This document shows, in pieces, positions 1 through 9,306 of a DNA stretch of 64,000 bases. Made by a program: the position numbers and the translations under genes. Below the pieces are notes generated by a model. That model searched no databases. It was not told the origin of the DNA and saw nothing but the letters and a program-made list of their open reading frames with translations. Position 1 is the first letter of the stretch. Each line of letters begins with the position of its first letter. This stretch comes from Gemmatimonadota bacterium (GTDB lineage Bacteria; Gemmatimonadota; Gemmatimonadetes; Gemmatimonadales; Gemmatimonadaceae): contig JADJNZ010000006.1 of assembly GCA_016714015.1 (NCBI GenBank), positions 310,001 through 374,000 of the forward strand. The letters run 5' to 3'.

Positions 1-1
1 C

Positions 2-919
2 AATGGCCCCGGCGAGTACCGACAGGTCGGGCGCCTCTGGCCGCTCGGAGGCGACTCGACCCTGCTCAAGGAACCGTTCGCGCCGCGCTGGCTCCTCTTG
101 CGGGGCGTCGAGGTGGTCGCGACGCTCGGCCCCGGCGATCCGACCGTCCGCGCCGTGGGCATGATGCCCATCATGGGAAGCGACACGAGGGGCGGGATCG
201 GCGTCGTGCAGTTCGGTCGAGACGCGAGCGGTCGGCCGACGCTCGACGACTCGCTGTTGCTCGTGCGCGTGGCGCGTCCGTCGCTCCGCGTCGACACGAT
301 CACGCGGCTCGGGTCGCCCACACAGTGGGAGCGTGGTGCGGGCGTGACGCCGTCACCTCCGGCGGTCGCCGCCGCGGGGGGCGGCGCCCCCGCGGAGCGC
401 CGCTACGCTCTCGGGCTCCAGGTGCAGGATCAGGTCGCGGTCTTCGCCGACGGATGGATCGCCATCGCGCGAACGGATCCGTACCGAGTCGATTGGTGCG
501 CGCCGGGCCGCGCCTGCGCGATCGGGCGCCCGCTCGACACGACACGACCGCCGATGTCCGCGCGCGAGCGTCAGGCGTACCTGCAGGCGATGCAGCAGAT
601 GCGCGGGTGGCCGCCCACCACGGATGTGTCGGCCGTGAGCGGCTGGCCGAACGTGATCCCGCCCTTCACCATGCCCTCGCAAAGGATCGACGGGAGCGCG
701 GTGCTCGCGATGCCCGACGGACGACTGATGGTCGAACGACTCCCGACCGCGGAGTCACGGATGCGGCGATACGACATCGTCTCGCGTCGCGGCGAGATCG
801 CGGGGCGTGTGCTGCTCCCCTTCGCCGAGCGGATCGTCGGCTTCGGAGCGCGGGCGGTGTACCTGGCGGTCGCCGATGCGGATGGCGTGGAGCGCTTGCG
901 ACGGCATGCGTGGCCGTGA
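2..919 (+). CDS. Beta-propeller-like hypothetical protein, 5' end outside the window
   Basis: The reading frame is open from base 2 with no preceding stop, so the true start lies left of the window; 305 residues are visible, ending at the TGA at 917-919. A TTG at base 98 is in frame, but the coding sequence clearly continues upstream of it. The visible part has no signal peptide or transmembrane segment. Short beta-strand-rich stretches such as GRLMVERL, RYDIVSRRGE and RAVYLAVAD near the C-terminus resemble blades of secreted six-bladed beta-propeller proteins common in this kind of genome. That family suggestion is inference; no catalytic motif is visible. About 84 bases separate it from the next gene. 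Confidence 0.7.
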   Translation, partial: NGPGEYRQVGRLWPLGGDSTLLKEPFAPRWLLLRGVEVVATLGPGDPTVRAVGMMPIMGSDTRGGIGVVQFGRDASGRPTLDDSLLLVRVARPSLRVDTITRLGSPTQWERGAGVTPSPPAVAAAGGGAPAERRYALGLQVQDQVAVFADGWIAIARTDPYRVDWCAPGRACAIGRPLDTTRPPMSARERQAYLQAMQQMRGWPPTTDVSAVSGWPNVIPPFTMPSQRIDGSAVLAMPDGRLMVERLPTAESRMRRYDIVSRRGEIAGRVLLPFAERIVGFGARAVYLAVADADGVERLRRHAWP

Positions 920-1002
920 GGCGCGCCGATTGACAATGGCCGAACGCGGGGTCCCCGGGTAGTTTCGCAGGCGTCCCCACCGCCTCCTCCCCGAGCCCCT
1001 GC

Positions 1003-2985
1003 ATGCGCCGCCTCCTCGCCCTCGCACTCCTCCCCGCCGCCGCTCCGCTCTTCGCGCAGGTCCCGCTGACCGTCGGTCGCCCCGTCGAGCGGACGCTCGT
1101 CCGCGGCGACACGGCGCGCTACACCATCGATGCCGACTCCGGCATGCTGCTCCGCCTCACCGTCGAGCAGCGCTCGGTGAACGCGATCGTGCGCGTGATG
1201 GGACCGCGCAACGCGGCGCTGACCGTGCGGAACGAGCTGCGGCGCGGCACCGAGCGCGTCCAGGTCGAGACGGTCGCGAAGGGACCCCACGTCATCCAGG
1301 TGTTCCCCGACTCGGCGGGTGGCGAGTTCGTGCTCACGCTCGTCGCGCGAGAGCCGCTCTCGACCGACCCGAAGCGGCTCGTCGACCAGCTGCTGGCTCC
1401 CTGGGACCGTCGCGACGGGCCGGGGGCCGCCGTCGCCGTCTGGCGGGGCGGCCGCACGCTCTTCGCCAAGGGCTACGGCATGGCGAACCTCGCCTACGAC
1501 GTGCCCTTCACCGCGGCGACGCCGACGAACATCGGCTCGACGTCGAAGCAGTTCACCGCCTTCGCGATCATGCTGCTCGTGGAGGAAGGGAAGCTCTCGC
1601 TCGACGACGACGTGCGCACGCACCTCCCCGAGATCCCCGACCTCGGCAAGGTCGTCACGGTGCGCCACCTCCTGACGCACACGAGCGGCTACCGCGAGGT
1701 CTACAACGCGATGCTCCTCGCCGCGCGTCGGATGGACGAGGGCGACTTCCTCTCGCGCGACGAGATCCTCGGGTCGGTGCAGCGTCAGCCGGCCCTGCAG
1801 AACGCGCCAGGGGCGGAGTTCAACTACAACAACACCGCCTTCGCGATGCTGGCGATGATCGTCGAGCGGAAGAGCGGGCTGCCCTTCCCCGAGTTCATGG
1901 CGACGCGCGTCTTCGGTCCGCTCGGGATGACGCAGACCGTCGTGCGCGCCGACCGCCACGGCACGGTGCGTGGCGCGACGACCGGCTATTCGCGCGGCGC
2001 CGACGACACCTGGCGCGACCTCGGCGACCTCGCGAGCTCGATGGGCGCCGGCGGCATCTACACGACGCTCGCCGACCTCCAGAAGTGGGCGGAGAACTAC
2101 CAGCGCCCGCGCGTCGGCACCGCGGCGGGGATCGCGCAGATGATGACCTCGTTCGTCCTGACCGACGGGAAGCCGACCGGGTACGGCTTCGGGCTCTTCA
2201 TCGACAAGCAGGGGACGCAGAAGCGGGTCCATCACGGCGGCGCGGACATCTCGCACCGCTCGATGCTCGCGGTCTATCCCGACCTCGACGCCGGCGTGAC
2301 GGTGCAGAGCAACGACGGCGGGTTCGACGCGAGCCTCGCCTTCCGGATCGCCGCGGCGTTCCTCCCCGAGCTCCGGCCGGCCGCGCCGACCACCGCCGCT
2401 GCCGCGTCCTCGGCGTTCGACGCGTCGGCGTGGGATGTGAAGAAGTTCGACGCGTTCGTGGGCCGGTATGCGCTCGATGCTGCCCCGCAATTCGTGCTCA
2501 CCTTCACGCGGTCCGGTGATACGCTCCGCACGCAGGCGACCGGCCAGGGCGCGATCCGCATCTTCCCGATGTCCGACTCGACCTTCGACCTGCGCGTCGT
2601 GCCGGCGACGATCACCTTCCATCGCGATGCGCAGGGGAAGGTGACCGGACTCACGCTTCATCAGAACGGCGACCAGAAGGCGACGCGCCTCGTCGGCGAC
2701 GGCGAGAAGCCGTGGGCGCCGACGCCGGATGAGCTCGCCGCGTACGCCGGACGCTACTTCAGCGAGGAGCTCGAGACCTTCTACGACCTCGTGGTGAAGG
2801 ACGGCAAGCTGACGGTGCTGAACCGCCGGACCGACCCGGCGGTGATCACCCCGAGCGCGCGCGATCGGTTCGGTGCGGGGGACGGGACGACCGTCGTCTT
2901 CGAGCGCGATCGCAACGGCATCATCATCGGCCTCTACGCGGGCAACGGACGCACGCGCGACGTGCGGTTCGTGAAGCAGCGATAG
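1003..2985 (+). CDS. Secreted serine hydrolase (beta-lactamase/class C-like) with N-terminal PPC-like domain
   Basis: This 660-residue protein is predicted to be exported by a Sec signal peptide (residues 1-19, ending in LFAQ). Residues about 20-118 look like a PPC-type beta-sandwich pre-domain. The catalytic beta-lactamase/penicillin-binding-protein fold follows: the SxxK nucleophile motif is STSK at residues 179-182, the YxN motif is Y275-N-N277, and HHGG at 410-413 takes the place of the KTG box, as is usual in family S12 esterases and D-aminopeptidase-like enzymes. The last 180 residues form a lipocalin-like C-terminal tail. The substrate cannot be deduced; a secreted esterase or peptidase is likely. 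No Shine-Dalgarno sequence precedes the ATG. A strong hairpin follows the gene. Confidence 0.9.
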   Translation: MRRLLALALLPAAAPLFAQVPLTVGRPVERTLVRGDTARYTIDADSGMLLRLTVEQRSVNAIVRVMGPRNAALTVRNELRRGTERVQVETVAKGPHVIQVFPDSAGGEFVLTLVAREPLSTDPKRLVDQLLAPWDRRDGPGAAVAVWRGGRTLFAKGYGMANLAYDVPFTAATPTNIGSTSKQFTAFAIMLLVEEGKLSLDDDVRTHLPEIPDLGKVVTVRHLLTHTSGYREVYNAMLLAARRMDEGDFLSRDEILGSVQRQPALQNAPGAEFNYNNTAFAMLAMIVERKSGLPFPEFMATRVFGPLGMTQTVVRADRHGTVRGATTGYSRGADDTWRDLGDLASSMGAGGIYTTLADLQKWAENYQRPRVGTAAGIAQMMTSFVLTDGKPTGYGFGLFIDKQGTQKRVHHGGADISHRSMLAVYPDLDAGVTVQSNDGGFDASLAFRIAAAFLPELRPAAPTTAAAASSAFDASAWDVKKFDAFVGRYALDAAPQFVLTFTRSGDTLRTQATGQGAIRIFPMSDSTFDLRVVPATITFHRDAQGKVTGLTLHQNGDQKATRLVGDGEKPWAPTPDELAAYAGRYFSEELETFYDLVVKDGKLTVLNRRTDPAVITPSARDRFGAGDGTTVVFERDRNGIIIGLYAGNGRTRDVRFVKQR

Positions 2986-3006
2986 GACGAGCAGTACCTC
3001 CGCAGG

Positions 3007-3038
3007 CGAACGGCCGTCACACGCGTGACGGCCGTTCG
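3007..3038 (+). terminator. Intergenic hairpin, probable terminator
   Basis: A perfect 14-bp inverted repeat (3007-3020 with 3025-3038, 4-base loop) lies 21 bases after the serine hydrolase stop codon. No T-run follows, so termination by this hairpin is inferred from position and stem strength only. Confidence 0.6.
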
Positions 3039-3112
3039 CATAGGTGGGTAGCGAGGGAAAAGGGACGTGCGTTCCGCGCACGTCGTCCGACCCCACCCAC
3101 GCAGGAGTCGCC

Positions 3113-5041
3113 ATGCATGCCGCAGCATTCGCTGGTGCCGTGCTCGCGTTGAGTCATCTCGTCGTGCCCATCCCGCTCGATCGTCCGGCGCCGGCCGCGG
3201 ACCTCGTCGTCGCGGGCCGCATCACCACCACGGCCGGCGCGCCGCTGTTCGGTGCGAACGTCGTCGTGCCGGCGGCACGCGTCTCCGTCGGCACCGACGC
3301 CGAGGGTCGGTACCGCCTCATCCTCCCCGCCGCGCAGCGCGGCGGCACGATCGTCGTCCGGGCGCGCGCCATCGGCTACGTGCCGCAGGAGCGCCGTCTC
3401 ACGCTCGTGCAGGACTCCACGACCGCCGATTTCGCGCTCGCACCCGACGTGCTGCGACTCGAGCAGGTGATCGTGACCAAGGGTGCGGCGGCGAGCGCGC
3501 TCTACGGCGGCAGCGCGCCGGCGATCCAGCTCCGCGCGCGGACCAGCCTGGCGGACCTCCCCATCAGGGGATCGCGCAGCGCCGAGGACCGCGACCTGAG
3601 CGGCGAGCAATACGCGCGCATCGTGGACAATCCCTTCCGGTCGCCACGCGTGGCGCCGCGCTCGACCTTCGGCATCGACGTCGACCGCGCGTCGTACAGC
3701 AACCTGCGCCGGATCATCACGGTCGACCGGCAGCACCCGCCCGCCGACGCCGTGCGCATCGAGGAGCTGCTCAACTACTTCGCGTACGACTACGCGGCCC
3801 CGGACGACGTGCGGCCGTTCGCCGTGCACGCCGACGTCGCCGCGGCACCATGGGCGCCGGAGCACCGGCTCGTCCGCATCGGGCTCCAGGCACGCGCGAT
3901 CGACATGGCCACCGCGCCGGCCAACAACCTCGTCTTCCTCATCGACGTCTCCGGGTCGATGCAGAGCCCGGACAAGCTGCCGCTCCTGCAGCAGGCCTTC
4001 CGGCTGCTCGTCGGCCAGCTGCGCGAGCAGGATCGCATCGCCATCGTCGTGTATGCCGGCAGCGAGGGACTCGCGCTCCCGTCCACTTCCGGTGATGCGA
4101 AGCAGCGGATCCTCGACGTGCTCGACCGGCTCGAGGCGGGTGGTTCCACTGCCGGTGGTGCGGGGCTCCGCCTCGCGTACGACGTGGCGAAGGCGAACCA
4201 CATCCCGCGCGGGAACAACCGCGTCATCCTCGCGACGGATGGCGACTTCAACGTCGGCACGACGAGCAACGCCGAGCTGGAACGGATGGTCGAGGCCCGG
4301 CGCGCCGAGGGGACCGCGCTCACCGTGCTCGGCTTCGGCGCCGGCAACCTGCACGACGACCGGATGGAGATGCTCGCCGACAAGGGCAACGGCAACTATG
4401 CGTACATCGACTCCCCCCTCGAGGCGCGGAAGGTGCTCGTGCAGGAGATGGGCGGGACCCTCGTCACGGTGGCGAAGGATGTGAAGCTGCAGGTCGAGTT
4501 CAACCCGTCGCGCGTCGCGGGATACCGGCTGATCGGCTACGAGAACCGCGTGCTCGCGGACGAGGATTTCAAGAACGACGCGAAGGATGCCGGCGACATG
4601 GGCGCCGGACACTCCGTGACGGCCCTCTACGAGGTCATCCCCGTGGGCGCGTCGGACGCGGAGCGCGCGCCGATCCCCGATTCGCTCCGGTACGTCCGCG
4701 CCGAGTCCGCGACCTTCGTGGCCTCGGAGGAGCTGCTCTTCGTCCGCCTTCGCTACAAGGCGCCGCAGGATTCGGTGAGCGTGCCGATGGAACTCGCGGT
4801 CCCGGACCGCGTGACGGTCGCCTCGGAGGACTTCCGCTTCGCGCAGGCGGTCGCGGCATTCGGCATGGTGCTCCGGGACTCCGAGTACAAGGGCGCGGCC
4901 AGCAGCGGCATGGCGCGTGCACTCGCCGAGGGCGCCCTCGGACGCGACCCATGGGGCTATCGCGCCGACTTCGTCCGGCTCGTCCGTGCGTACGAACGCC
5001 TGCCGGACCGGCGGACCTCGGACGCCAACCGGGAGCGGTAG
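3113..5041 (+). CDS. YfbK-like von Willebrand factor A domain protein with carboxypeptidase-regulatory-like N-terminal domain
   Basis: The protein has 642 residues from an ATG at 3113 that is preceded by AGGAG at 3102-3106; an in-frame start at 3044 is possible but lies before this ribosome site. A short hydrophobic N-terminus suggests export. Residues about 30-105 form a carboxypeptidase-regulatory-like beta-sandwich (GRITTTAGAPLFGANVVV, then TDAEGRYRL). The YfbK-type N-terminal region follows (STFGIDVDRASYSNLRR), then a VWA domain with an intact MIDAS motif DVSGS at residues 278-282, and the C-terminal DUF3520-like region. YfbK-type proteins are envelope VWA proteins thought to bind metal and mediate protein contacts; the partner is unknown here. 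Confidence 0.9.
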   Translation: MHAAAFAGAVLALSHLVVPIPLDRPAPAADLVVAGRITTTAGAPLFGANVVVPAARVSVGTDAEGRYRLILPAAQRGGTIVVRARAIGYVPQERRLTLVQDSTTADFALAPDVLRLEQVIVTKGAAASALYGGSAPAIQLRARTSLADLPIRGSRSAEDRDLSGEQYARIVDNPFRSPRVAPRSTFGIDVDRASYSNLRRIITVDRQHPPADAVRIEELLNYFAYDYAAPDDVRPFAVHADVAAAPWAPEHRLVRIGLQARAIDMATAPANNLVFLIDVSGSMQSPDKLPLLQQAFRLLVGQLREQDRIAIVVYAGSEGLALPSTSGDAKQRILDVLDRLEAGGSTAGGAGLRLAYDVAKANHIPRGNNRVILATDGDFNVGTTSNAELERMVEARRAEGTALTVLGFGAGNLHDDRMEMLADKGNGNYAYIDSPLEARKVLVQEMGGTLVTVAKDVKLQVEFNPSRVAGYRLIGYENRVLADEDFKNDAKDAGDMGAGHSVTALYEVIPVGASDAERAPIPDSLRYVRAESATFVASEELLFVRLRYKAPQDSVSVPMELAVPDRVTVASEDFRFAQAVAAFGMVLRDSEYKGAASSGMARALAEGALGRDPWGYRADFVRLVRAYERLPDRRTSDANRER

Positions 5042-5138
5042 GCGAAGCGGTCGGCGCGACGGTAGCGCTGGCGCGGGACGCGGTGCCACTTTCCGGCATC
5101 GCGTCCCTGCGTTGTCCGCCCACCCGAGGTACCCGCAC

Positions 5139-5558
5139 ATGCGGCCCACCATCGTGCTCGCCGGACTGCTCGTGCTCGGATCCGGATGTGCCTTCACGCA
5201 GCGCAGCCCGGTGACGCGCCCCGCAGTGCAGCTCGCGGCCGAGCGGCCGTTCGTGGTCCACGTCCTCGACTCCGAGACCCCCGCGATGCGGCCGTGCCAG
5301 GTCCGCCACCTGCGCGCGATCGTCCGCGAGGTCCGCGCCGACACGCTCGTGCTCGATGACGCCGTCACGATGCGACGCGCGCCGCGCGCGCCGGACTGCC
5401 TGCGCGGACGGAGTGGGCTCGTGGTCCTCTCGGAGCAGCCATCGGTCGAGGCCGTGACCGTGCGCGGGCATCCCTGGCGCACGCTCGGCGCGGTGCTCCT
5501 CGCGATCCCGTTCGGCGTCGCGCTCACGATCATGGCAATCCTCGGACCCCCGACATGA
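5139..5558 (+). CDS. Small lipoprotein, first of a tandem paralogous pair
   Basis: This 139-residue protein has a signal peptide ending in a lipobox (GSGCAF), so it is probably anchored by a lipid, and a hydrophobic C-terminal segment (about residues 115-135) that could be a membrane helix. The start at 5139 is supported by GAGGT at 5125-5129; the longer upstream open frame lacks a ribosome site and a signal peptide. Its stop overlaps the next start (ATGA). It shares with that neighbour the pattern VHV...C-x-VR...DTL-x-L...APDC-x-x-GR, so the two arose by duplication. The function is not recognised. Confidence 0.75.
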   Translation: MRPTIVLAGLLVLGSGCAFTQRSPVTRPAVQLAAERPFVVHVLDSETPAMRPCQVRHLRAIVREVRADTLVLDDAVTMRRAPRAPDCLRGRSGLVVLSEQPSVEAVTVRGHPWRTLGAVLLAIPFGVALTIMAILGPPT

Positions 5559-5983
5559 ACAGTGCTCGTCGACTGCTGCTCCTCGGCGTCGCCGTCCTTG
5601 CGGCGTCCGGCTGCGCGTCCACCCATCGCCATCCTCCGCTGCCGCTGACGATCCAGCTCTCGGCGCCGCGGACCTTCGATGTCCATGTCTTCGTCACGCC
5701 GGGCGCGCCGGCCACGACATGCGCGGTGCGCATCATCGAGGGGACCGTGCACGAGACGCGCGGCGACACGCTCTGGCTCTCGCGCGCGATCGCGCTCGCG
5801 CGGCCCGGCGGCGCCCCCGATTGCATCGGCGGGCGCGCCGCCTACGTCGATCTGCAAGCGCATCCCGATCTCCGGTCGCAGACCTCGTTCATCCGGACGG
5901 GCCCCTCGATCGCGCTCGTGTTGTTCATCGGCACCTTCGTCGTCCTCGGCACCATCCTCGCGGTGATCGCGGGGTCCGCATAG
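5555..5983 (+). CDS. Small lipoprotein, second of a tandem paralogous pair
   Basis: The 142-residue product begins with a lipoprotein signal (lipobox AASGCAS) and ends with a strongly hydrophobic helix of about 22 residues (IALVLFIGTFVVLGTILAVI). The start overlaps the stop of the preceding paralogue by four bases, implying translational coupling. Two conserved cysteines between the lipobox and the terminal helix (in CAVR and APDC) match the neighbour and could form a disulfide. No family is recognised; an envelope role is inferred from the two membrane-attachment features. Confidence 0.75.
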   Translation: MNSARRLLLLGVAVLAASGCASTHRHPPLPLTIQLSAPRTFDVHVFVTPGAPATTCAVRIIEGTVHETRGDTLWLSRAIALARPGGAPDCIGGRAAYVDLQAHPDLRSQTSFIRTGPSIALVLFIGTFVVLGTILAVIAGSA

Positions 5984-6005
5984 CCCAGCACCGGCCGCGC
6001 CCGCG

Positions 6006-6011
6006 TATCAT
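6006..6011 (+). promoter_or_regulatory. -10-like box immediately upstream of the GNAT start (leaderless candidate)
   Basis: TATCAT ends seven bases before the ATG at 6019, placing the expected transcription start at or next to the start codon. No convincing -35 element or ribosome binding site is visible. The same arrangement recurs at 20415, 21942, 25110 and 27322. Confidence 0.45.
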
Positions 6012-6018
6012 TCGCTCC

Positions 6019-6597
6019 ATGCCCGAGCGCCCCTCCGGTCCGATGATCACCGTGCGACGCGCGCGCGCCGCGGATGCCGCTGCCCTCAGCCACCTCGCGG
6101 CGGAGACCTTCCGCGATGCGTTCGCCGATCAGAACACCGCGGAGGACATGGCCGCACATCTGGCGGCGCACTACAGCCCACCCCGCCAGGCCGCCGAGAT
6201 CGCCGACCCGGCGAGCACCGTCCTGCTCGCCGAGCACACCGACGAGCGGGGAACGGCGACGCTCATCGGGTACGCGCACGTGGCCTCCACGCAGGCACCC
6301 GCGGTCGTCACCGGCTCCGCCCCGATCGAGCTGAAGCGCTTCTACGTCGCGCGAGCGCATCACGGCGCCGGCGTGGCGCATCGGTTGTTCGACGCGGTGG
6401 AAGCGGAAGCGCGCCGCCGCGGTGCGGACGCGCTCTGGCTCGGGGTCTTCACGCGCAATCCCCGGGCGATCGCCTTCTATGAGAAGCGTGGCCTCGCGGT
6501 CGTCGGTGAGCAGATCTTCACGGTCGGCATCGACCCGCAGCGGGACTGGATCATGGCGCGCGCCCTCGCCGCGCCCGACGCGCCCTCCGACCCCTAG
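6019..6597 (+). CDS. GNAT family N-acetyltransferase
   Basis: The 192-residue protein has the GNAT layout: ITVRRARAADAAALSHLA at the start (strand 1 and helix 1), a central strand IELKRFYVARAHHGAGVA that carries the acetyl-CoA pyrophosphate-binding loop (R/Q-x-x-G-x-A type, here HHGAGVA), and the C-terminal LWLGVFTRNPRAIAFYEKRG, a classic GNAT motif B with the conserved N...A..FY..G. It would transfer an acetyl group from acetyl-CoA to an amine; the substrate is unknown. It has no signal peptide and is cytosolic. The gene appears to be a single transcription unit with a -10-like box right before the ATG. Confidence 0.9.
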   Translation: MPERPSGPMITVRRARAADAAALSHLAAETFRDAFADQNTAEDMAAHLAAHYSPPRQAAEIADPASTVLLAEHTDERGTATLIGYAHVASTQAPAVVTGSAPIELKRFYVARAHHGAGVAHRLFDAVEAEARRRGADALWLGVFTRNPRAIAFYEKRGLAVVGEQIFTVGIDPQRDWIMARALAAPDAPSDP

Positions 6598-6719
6598 GCC
6601 GAACTCGCCCCGAAACCCCGCCGCGCGCGGGGCCGTACCCTCGTGGACAGGCGAACCGTCCCGCGTTCCGCGGTGTCCAACGATCGACGCCCACGTCTCC
6701 CACACCCTTCCTGCGCCCC

Positions 6720-8456
6720 ATGACGAGCTTCCTCACGCGCGCGACCGTCCTCGCCTTCCTCGCCCTTCCCGCCGCGCTCACGGCGCAGCAGGCCGAGCCC
6801 TGGGCCGCGCTGCGCCGCCCCGCCACCCGCACACCGACCGCGACCACCGGCGACATCACCGTCGCCGACCTCCAGTCGCGCGTCTATCGCTTCGCGGCCG
6901 ACTCGATGCAGGGCCGGCTCATGGGCACGCCCGGCAACGTCATGGGCGTCGAGTACATCGCCGCCGAGATGAAGCGGCTCGGCCTCGAGCCCGCCGGCGA
7001 GAACGGGACCTACTTCCAGTCCCTGCCGTGGATGGACCGCAAGCTGGACGAGACGGCGAACATCGTCGCCGGCGGGAAGACCTTCCGTCCCTGGGTCGAT
7101 TTCGTGCCGCGTGACCAGGGCACGGGCGAGCGCTCCATCGACGGCGTCCCGGTCGTGTACGCCGGGGACTTCGCCGACGCGACGAAGCGGCTGAGCGCGC
7201 AGGACGCGGTCGGCAAGCTCGTCATCGTCACCTTCTCCGGCACGTTCCCCGGCAACCCGCCGCACACGCCCAATCGCGGACTCGTGAACCAGGCGTACCC
7301 GGGCGCCGCCGGCATCGCGATCGTCGCGCGCGAGGAGATCCCCGCCGCCACGCTCGCCGGCTACCAGCAGCCCTCGGCCTTCCTGATGGGCGAACCGGCA
7401 CCGCCACTGCCGCTCTACGTCTACGTCACGCGCCCGATGGCCGAGGCGATGCTCGGTCGCCCGCTCGCCGCGGCGACCCCGGGCACCGCCGGCACGCCGG
7501 TGCGCGGCACGGTGAAGTGGAGCAACACCCCCTCGCGCTCGCCGGCGCGCAACGTCGTCGCCGTCCTCCGGGGAAGCGATCCGCGCCTGCGCAACAGCTA
7601 CGTCGCGATCGGCGCGCACAACGACCACGTCGGGACCGGGCCGGCGGTCGCGAACGACTCGATGTACATCGTGAACCACCTCTTCCGCCTGCAGGGCGCG
7701 GACGCGGCGGATCCCGACCTCACGAGCGAGCAGCAGGCGCAGGTGAACGCCGCGCTCGCGCAGGTGCGGCGGGCGACCAACGGCGCGAGTGCGCGCGTGG
7801 ACACGATCTTCAACGGCGCCGACGACGACGCGAGCGGTTCGATGGGCGTGCTCGAGATCGCCGAGTACCTCGCGACCCGCACCTCGCGGCCGAAGCGCTC
7901 GATCCTCTTCATCTGGCATGTTGGCGAGGAGCTCGGGCTCTTCGGATCGCAGTACTTCACCGACCATCCCACCGTCCCGCGGGACTCGATCATCGCCCAG
8001 CTCAACGTCGACATGATCGGCCGCGGCACCGCGGACGACGTCACCGGGTCGACGCTGCAGGGCGAGCAGATCCGCGGCAACCCGGATTACGTGCAGCTCA
8101 TCGGCTCGCGCCGCGTCTCGACGCAGTTGGGCGACTGGGCCGAGGTGGAGAACCGCGACGGGAACCACGGGCTCAAGTTCGACTACGCGCTCGACGCCAA
8201 CGGGCATCCGCAGAACATCTTCTGCCGCAGCGACCACTACATGTACGCGCGGTACAACATCCCGATCGTGTTCTTCACGACCGGCGGGCATGCGGACTAC
8301 CATCAGGTGACCGATGAGCCGCAGTACCTCGACTATCCGCACTACGCGCGCGTGACCTCGTTCATCGCCGCGCTGGGCGTCCGCGTCGCGAACAGCGAGG
8401 CGCGCCCGGTGGTCGACAAGCCGCGGACCGATCCGAACGGACGGTGCCAGCAGTGA
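6720..8456 (+). CDS. Secreted M28-family metallopeptidase (aminopeptidase)
   Basis: This is a 578-residue protein with a Sec signal peptide (cleavage near LTAQQ, residue 20-21). The peptidase M28 zinc ligands are visible in order: GAHNDHVG (His300), a NGADDDASG block, HVGEELGLFG with the catalytic and ligand glutamates, NVDMIGRG, and a final GGHADYH. An insertion between the first two sites corresponds to a PA-type apical domain region. M28 enzymes remove N-terminal residues from peptides in the periplasm or outside the cell. The following gene starts inside its stop codon region, so the two are co-expressed; the peptide importer just downstream suggests a peptide-scavenging context. Confidence 0.92.
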   Translation: MTSFLTRATVLAFLALPAALTAQQAEPWAALRRPATRTPTATTGDITVADLQSRVYRFAADSMQGRLMGTPGNVMGVEYIAAEMKRLGLEPAGENGTYFQSLPWMDRKLDETANIVAGGKTFRPWVDFVPRDQGTGERSIDGVPVVYAGDFADATKRLSAQDAVGKLVIVTFSGTFPGNPPHTPNRGLVNQAYPGAAGIAIVAREEIPAATLAGYQQPSAFLMGEPAPPLPLYVYVTRPMAEAMLGRPLAAATPGTAGTPVRGTVKWSNTPSRSPARNVVAVLRGSDPRLRNSYVAIGAHNDHVGTGPAVANDSMYIVNHLFRLQGADAADPDLTSEQQAQVNAALAQVRRATNGASARVDTIFNGADDDASGSMGVLEIAEYLATRTSRPKRSILFIWHVGEELGLFGSQYFTDHPTVPRDSIIAQLNVDMIGRGTADDVTGSTLQGEQIRGNPDYVQLIGSRRVSTQLGDWAEVENRDGNHGLKFDYALDANGHPQNIFCRSDHYMYARYNIPIVFFTTGGHADYHQVTDEPQYLDYPHYARVTSFIAALGVRVANSEARPVVDKPRTDPNGRCQQ

Positions 8457-9226
8457 CCGTGCGTCAGGGGCGGGCGGCGATCGCCCTGGTCATGGGACTC
8501 GTCGTCGGCCCCGGCCTCGCTCCCCGCGCCGGCGCGCAAGCGCCGCCGCGGTCGGGCGAGGCGGTCGTCGAGTCGATGCGCGCTCGGTACGATGGCCGCT
8601 GGTATCGCACCATGACGTTCGTGCAACGCACGACCTTCCCCGGCCGGCCCGACCAGACCTGGTACGAGACGGTCGAGGTGCCGGGGAAGCTGCGCATCGA
8701 CGTCGCGCCGGTGGACAGCATGAACGCCTTCATGTTCATCGGCGATTCGACGATCAACTTCCGGCGCGGGCAGCGGGTCGGCGGGCGCGCCGTGGGGAAC
8801 ATCCTCGCGGTGCTCATCATGGACGCCTTCACCGCGCCGGTCCCGGAGACCGTCGCGCGACTGCGTGCACACGGTTTCGACCTCTCGCGGGTCTCGAGCG
8901 GCCGCTTTCGTGATCGGCCGGTCTGGATCGTCGGCGCGACGAGCGGCGACACCACCGTCTCGCAGTTCTGGCTCGATGCCGAACGACTGCATCTGGTGCG
9001 CATGCTCGAGGCGGCACCGGGACAGCCGCTGACCGACATCCAGGTGTCCGGACACGTGCTGATGAACGGCGTGTGGATCGAGCGCGAGGTGCACGTCTTC
9101 CGCGGTGGAGCGGAGGTCCAGGGTGAGTACTACACCGAGGTGACGCTCGACCCACCGGTCGATCCGGCGGTCTGGAACACGTCACGCTACGTGCGGCCAG
9201 GGTGGATCCCGCGCGTGGCGCCCTGA
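8453..9226 (+). CDS. Secreted protein, LolA-like outer-membrane lipoprotein-sorting family (tentative)
   Basis: The gene is read from a GTG at 8453 that overlaps the peptidase stop (GTGA); an in-frame GTG at 8444 and an ATG at 8492 are alternatives. The 257-residue product has a signal peptide ending near AGAQA. The mature protein is all-beta in character (TMTFVQRTTFP, TWYETVEVPGKLRIDV, STINFRRGQ, FWLDAERLHLVRMLE), the pattern of LolA/LolB/RseB-fold proteins that bind hydrophobic chains in the periplasm. The fold is inferred from strand pattern only. Coupling to the M28 peptidase suggests a shared role in the envelope. Confidence 0.7.
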   Translation: MTVRQGRAAIALVMGLVVGPGLAPRAGAQAPPRSGEAVVESMRARYDGRWYRTMTFVQRTTFPGRPDQTWYETVEVPGKLRIDVAPVDSMNAFMFIGDSTINFRRGQRVGGRAVGNILAVLIMDAFTAPVPETVARLRAHGFDLSRVSSGRFRDRPVWIVGATSGDTTVSQFWLDAERLHLVRMLEAAPGQPLTDIQVSGHVLMNGVWIEREVHVFRGGAEVQGEYYTEVTLDPPVDPAVWNTSRYVRPGWIPRVAP

Positions 9227-9306
9227 GCGGCGAGACGCCATTATCAGCGGGAGCCCGCGCGATGCGCGAGGCCGGTCCGAACGCCACGCTCCCGCTCGCC
9301 CCTCCC

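Noticed and set aside
930..965. TTGACA at 930-935 and TAGTTT at 960-965 as a promoter for the first serine hydrolase
   Set aside because: The spacing is 24 bases, too long for a normal sigma-70 promoter; no -10 hexamer occurs at 16-18 bases.
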